Below are positions 61,409 through 64,000 of a DNA stretch of 64,000 nt, in pieces; within the stretch, counting starts at the first letter, position 1, and each line of letters opens with the position of its first letter. The notes beneath the pieces were generated by a model that ran no database searches, was not told where the DNA came from, and worked only from the letters and a program-made list of their open reading frames with translations. Both the position numbers and the translations under genes were made by a program. Origin of the DNA: Owenweeksia sp965229445 (lineage in GTDB: Bacteria > Bacteroidota > Bacteroidia > Flavobacteriales > Schleiferiaceae); contig OZ245876.1 of the NCBI GenBank assembly GCA_965229445.1, forward strand, positions 1,612,001-1,676,000. Reading direction: 5' to 3'.

Positions 61409-61915
61409 TTAGAGCTTGGCCAAAATCTTGTGGGCGCGATTTTTGAATCCGGCGCTTCCGTAGCTTAGATTCTCTTCAATACTGAGGCGCAATTCTTCTT
61501 TAAGCTCCGCATGATGTTCCGTGATATGGTGCGCCACGGTCATGGAAAATACTTTAACAGCAATGGCCGTTTTAGGATTGTTGAGTTCCTGAATAGTGAG
61601 GTCAAACATTAGGGCCTGGTAGCGAGATGGAATTTCTGTAAACTGTAATGCCCGGTAAACATTGCGTGCAATGGCCGGGTGATTCTTATGAACCAAAAGA
61701 TCCAGAAAGATGGGTAGGTTTTCAGTCATCCAAGCCGGCCGAGCTTCACCGGCCTTACCCAGAGCCCATGCGGCTTTAACAGCGATATCTTGATCCTCTC
61801 CGGCAACAATGTCCACGAGCTCTTTAAAGTGGGATGGTGATTTTACGGCATAAGCTGCAATTTCTTTTGCCGTTTCCACCGAATGCTTACCATGTATGGC
61901 CCTGGCTATATCCAC
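61409..61915 (-). CDS. HEAT-like repeat protein of unknown function
   Basis: The 168-residue all-helical protein has HEAT-like pairs, for example DIAVKAAWALGKAGEARP near residue 43 and HPAIARNVYRALQFTEIP near residue 78. The C-terminal pair ends GSAGFKNRAHKILAKL. No catalytic motif is seen, so it is probably a scaffold or binding protein. Its stop codon lies within 10 nt of the terminator of the convergent PDZ gene. Confidence 0.7.
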   Translation of the reverse strand: MDIARAIHGKHSVETAKEIAAYAVKSPSHFKELVDIVAGEDQDIAVKAAWALGKAGEARPAWMTENLPIFLDLLVHKNHPAIARNVYRALQFTEIPSRYQALMFDLTIQELNNPKTAIAVKVFSMTVAHHITEHHAELKEELRLSIEENLSYGSAGFKNRAHKILAKL

Positions 61916-61995
61916 TACACAAAAATAATGGATTAGTTAGCGAGACTGCAATAATCTCTACACACAAGAAAAGTCTTATTCTCAGAAACTTAGTC

Positions 61996-62003
61996 TACCT
62001 TTG
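61996..62003 (+). promoter_or_regulatory. Possible -7 box (TACCTTTG) upstream of the RNA helicase gene
   Basis: TACCTTTG matches TAnnTTTG and lies 18 nt before the helicase start. No TTG with proper spacing is seen upstream, so the call is tentative. Confidence 0.4.
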
Positions 62004-62020
62004 CCGCCCCAAAAAGCAAT

Positions 62021-63706
62021 GTGTTGAAAGAATTTAAGGCCTTAGGCCTCTCCAATCCCGTTTTAAACGCCCTGGATAGCATGGGCTTTGAATCTCCAAC
62101 CGAAATTCAAAGTCGCACCATTCCAATATTACTATCTGAGACGGTGGATCTTATCGGTCTTGCTCAAACCGGAACCGGAAAAACGGCTGCTTTCGGATTG
62201 CCACTCATAGAGTTGGTAGATCCTCAAGAAAATCATACTCAGGCTCTGGTGCTTGCCCCCACGCGCGAACTGGCGCAACAAATTGCCAATCAATTGGTGC
62301 AGTTCAATCCTGGTGGAACCGGACTTAAGGTGGTATGTGTTTATGGAGGTGCCGGAATTCAGGATCAGATCAAGCAATTAAAAAGGGGAGCTCAGATCGT
62401 GGTGGCTACGCCGGGTAGATTAATTGATTTGGCAAAGCGAGGAGCGGTGAAGCTGAATATGATTGACTACGTGGTGCTTGATGAGGCGGACGAAATGCTG
62501 AATATGGGGTTTAGGGATGAGTTGGATACCATTCTGGATCAAACTCCTCAAGACAAAACCACTTGGCTCTTTTCTGCCACTATGCCCAAGGAAATAAAGC
62601 AGATGGTTAGCAACTATATGCATGATCCCAAAGAGGTAAGAGTTGATAGCAAACAGCAGGTAAATGCCAATATAGAACACCAATATGCCATTATTAAGGC
62701 TTCAGATAAGGTTGAGGCTCTAAGAAGGATTATTGATTTTGATGCTGAGCTGTATGGCGTGGTCTTTTGTCGCACACGCATGGACACCCAGCGGGTAGCG
62801 GAAAAATTGGTAGAAACGGGTTATACCGCGGAGCCTTTGCACGGCGATTTGTCTCAAAGTCAGCGTGATGCCGTGATGAAGAGATTTCGGTCTAAAAACC
62901 TTCAACTGCTTATTGCCACCGATGTGGCGGCTCGTGGCATAGACGTGAATAATCTCACGCATGTGATTCATTTTGCGCTGCCTGATGATCCTGAATACTA
63001 TGTACATCGCAGCGGTCGTACCGCCAGAGCTGGTAAAAAGGGTGTATCACTCTCTCTCATTACCAGAAATGATCAGAGAAGGCTCCGTTTTCTCGAAAAC
63101 AAACTCAAGATACAATTCTCCAAGGCCATGATTCCGGCGGGTCCGGAAATTGCCCGCAACAGAATCATTCACTGGTCGGATAAACTATTAGATCAAACTA
63201 CGGAGAAACTTGATCCAGAGGCATTTAACACTGCCAGCGAGATGCTAGCTGATCTTACCAGGGAAGATTTGATTGCCCGTTTAGTAAGTCGTGAAATGGA
63301 GAATTTGGCCAAGAGCAATTCCTTAAGCGATCTCAATGATACCGGAAAGGGTCAAACCAAGGGCAAATCAAAGAACTACCGCGATAGCTCCGGCCAGGAA
63401 GAGGGCATGTTGAGGCACTTTATCAATATAGGCAGGGTAGATAACCTCAATCCTGGTGGCCTGGTTCGATTCATCTGTGACAACACGGGAATTAAGGGAA
63501 ATGAGATTGGGCGCATAAGCCTTGAAAACAAGCATGCTTTTGTTGATATTTCGGATAAGGTAGCCGGCAAGGTGAAAAAGCTCAACGAGATGGAATACGA
63601 CGGCAGAAGTATTCGAATTAACAGAGATGATTCCGGTTCAACGCCTAGAAGAAGAGATAAAAAGTTCAAAGGGGGTAAGAACAAAAAGTTTCGCAAAAAA
63701 CGTTGA
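62021..63706 (+). CDS. deaD: DEAD-box RNA helicase with DbpA/CsdA-type C-terminal domain
   Basis: The 561-residue protein has the full helicase core: Q motif FESPTEIQSRTIP, Walker A AQTGTGKT, PTRELAQQ, DEAD in VLDEADEMLNMG, SAT, and HRSGRTARAGKKG. After a linker, a DbpA-type RNA-binding domain is seen (FINIGRVDNLNPGGLVRFI, GNEIGRISLENKHAFVDIS). The C-tail is Lys-rich (DKKFKGGKNKKFRKKR). It remodels RNA, probably in ribosome assembly or cold adaptation. The start is GTG 62021 or TTG 62024. Confidence 0.92.
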   Translation: MLKEFKALGLSNPVLNALDSMGFESPTEIQSRTIPILLSETVDLIGLAQTGTGKTAAFGLPLIELVDPQENHTQALVLAPTRELAQQIANQLVQFNPGGTGLKVVCVYGGAGIQDQIKQLKRGAQIVVATPGRLIDLAKRGAVKLNMIDYVVLDEADEMLNMGFRDELDTILDQTPQDKTTWLFSATMPKEIKQMVSNYMHDPKEVRVDSKQQVNANIEHQYAIIKASDKVEALRRIIDFDAELYGVVFCRTRMDTQRVAEKLVETGYTAEPLHGDLSQSQRDAVMKRFRSKNLQLLIATDVAARGIDVNNLTHVIHFALPDDPEYYVHRSGRTARAGKKGVSLSLITRNDQRRLRFLENKLKIQFSKAMIPAGPEIARNRIIHWSDKLLDQTTEKLDPEAFNTASEMLADLTREDLIARLVSREMENLAKSNSLSDLNDTGKGQTKGKSKNYRDSSGQEEGMLRHFINIGRVDNLNPGGLVRFICDNTGIKGNEIGRISLENKHAFVDISDKVAGKVKKLNEMEYDGRSIRINRDDSGSTPRRRDKKFKGGKNKKFRKKR

Positions 63707-64000
63707 TCAGCGAGCACAGTTCACGCAAAATTGACTCTGGGGAACCAGCAAGATTCTTTGCACAGGAATAGGGTTTTTGCATCTCACACAAAGTCCAAAA
63801 TCTTTTTCGCCCAACTTGGGGAGCATCACCTCCAAACCTTTAAGTTTTCTTTCGGCGGTTCTTAAAGCCGCTTCCGTAACCGAACGGTTGTTGATTGCGT
63901 CCATGCGAGAAACCCTGCCAATGGCATTCTCTGGTGCAATAGGTTTGGTTAAATCCTTATACTGTTTAATCGATTGCCTGGTTTTCTCAATTTCAGCCGT
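63707..64000 (-). CDS. TraR/DksA-family zinc-finger protein, C-terminal part (runs off right edge)
   Basis: The frame is open from the right edge through 97 codons to a TGA that abuts the helicase stop (TGATCA). The visible part has a helical region, the conserved IGRVSRMDAINNRSVTEAALRTAERKL segment and a four-Cys zinc finger CVRC...CVNC near the end, the DksA/TraR C-terminal pattern. Family members bind the RNA polymerase secondary channel. The N-terminus lies outside the window; the internal Met at 63904 is probably not the start because the reading frame and family pattern continue upstream. Confidence 0.8.
   Translation of the reverse strand, partial: TAEIEKTRQSIKQYKDLTKPIAPENAIGRVSRMDAINNRSVTEAALRTAERKLKGLEVMLPKLGEKDFGLCVRCKNPIPVQRILLVPQSQFCVNCAR

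Noticed and set aside
63704..63709. Abutting stop codons TGA/TCA of convergent genes
   Set aside because: A compact gene junction, not a regulatory signal. No hairpin surrounds it.

Overview
The window is chromosomal DNA from a member of the Bacteroidota, most likely a free-living or marine Flavobacteriales-type bacterium. This rests on several lineage-typical families: a carboxypeptidase-regulatory-domain TonB-linked barrel, GLPGLI, DUF4252, DUF5723 and DUF6913 proteins, T9SS C-terminal sorting domains, an OmpA protein with the PorE architecture, and TAnnTTTG-type promoter boxes. Base composition is moderately AT-rich. Genus cannot be decided from the sequence alone.

Layout. 0-3.3 kb: the 5' part of a large outer-membrane receptor and a GLPGLI protein (minus strand). 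3.5-12.5 kb: T9SS-secreted esterase, bestrophin-type channel, PhyH dioxygenase, DUF4252 protein and lipoprotein joined to an ABC-2 exporter, dodecin, a lipoprotein and a CDF-like membrane protein. 12.5-18.3 kb: UbiA prenyltransferase, SLC12-type transporter, tRNA-Leu(GAG) with tandemly duplicated 5' fragments, tRNA-Lys(TTT), shikimate kinase and nitroreductase. 18.5-23.7 kb: a TetR / ABC / HlyD / TolC export operon whose ABC ATPase is degenerate, preceded by a repeated operator-like motif. 23.8-31.7 kb: ATP-grasp and TANGO2-like pair, type II NADH dehydrogenase, DinB protein, NAD-dependent DNA ligase, DUF6913 and dapA.

31.7-35.1 kb is the one clearly accessory segment. It is bracketed by related GC-rich palindromes and holds a decayed tyrosine-recombinase tail, an ORF6N protein, a free-standing RHS tip with a possible LysM plus papain-like peptidase region, an overlapping lipoprotein that could be its immunity partner, and a second RHS remnant.

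35.3-47.9 kb: small membrane proteins (DUF2752, TM2, SdpI-like, rhomboid), a PorE-like OmpA protein, and two divergent modules each made of a large lipoprotein plus a DUF5723-type outer-membrane barrel. 48.6-64 kb is housekeeping: DsbA-like oxidoreductase, Fpg/Nei glycosylase, a DnaQ/GIY-YIG nuclease overlapping an RNA uracil methyltransferase tail to tail, ornithine aminotransferase, PrmC, HU, Fmt, RecQ, a NadR-like ATPase, DUF493, a PDZ/T9SS protein, a HEAT-like protein, a DeaD-type RNA helicase, and a DksA/TraR zinc-finger protein that runs off the right edge.

The strongest candidates for something undescribed are the RHS-tip/lipoprotein pair and its flanking palindromes, the tRNA-Leu 5'-half tandem repeat, and the export operon with a degenerate ATPase. 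All family assignments were made by reading the sequence; no database search was run.
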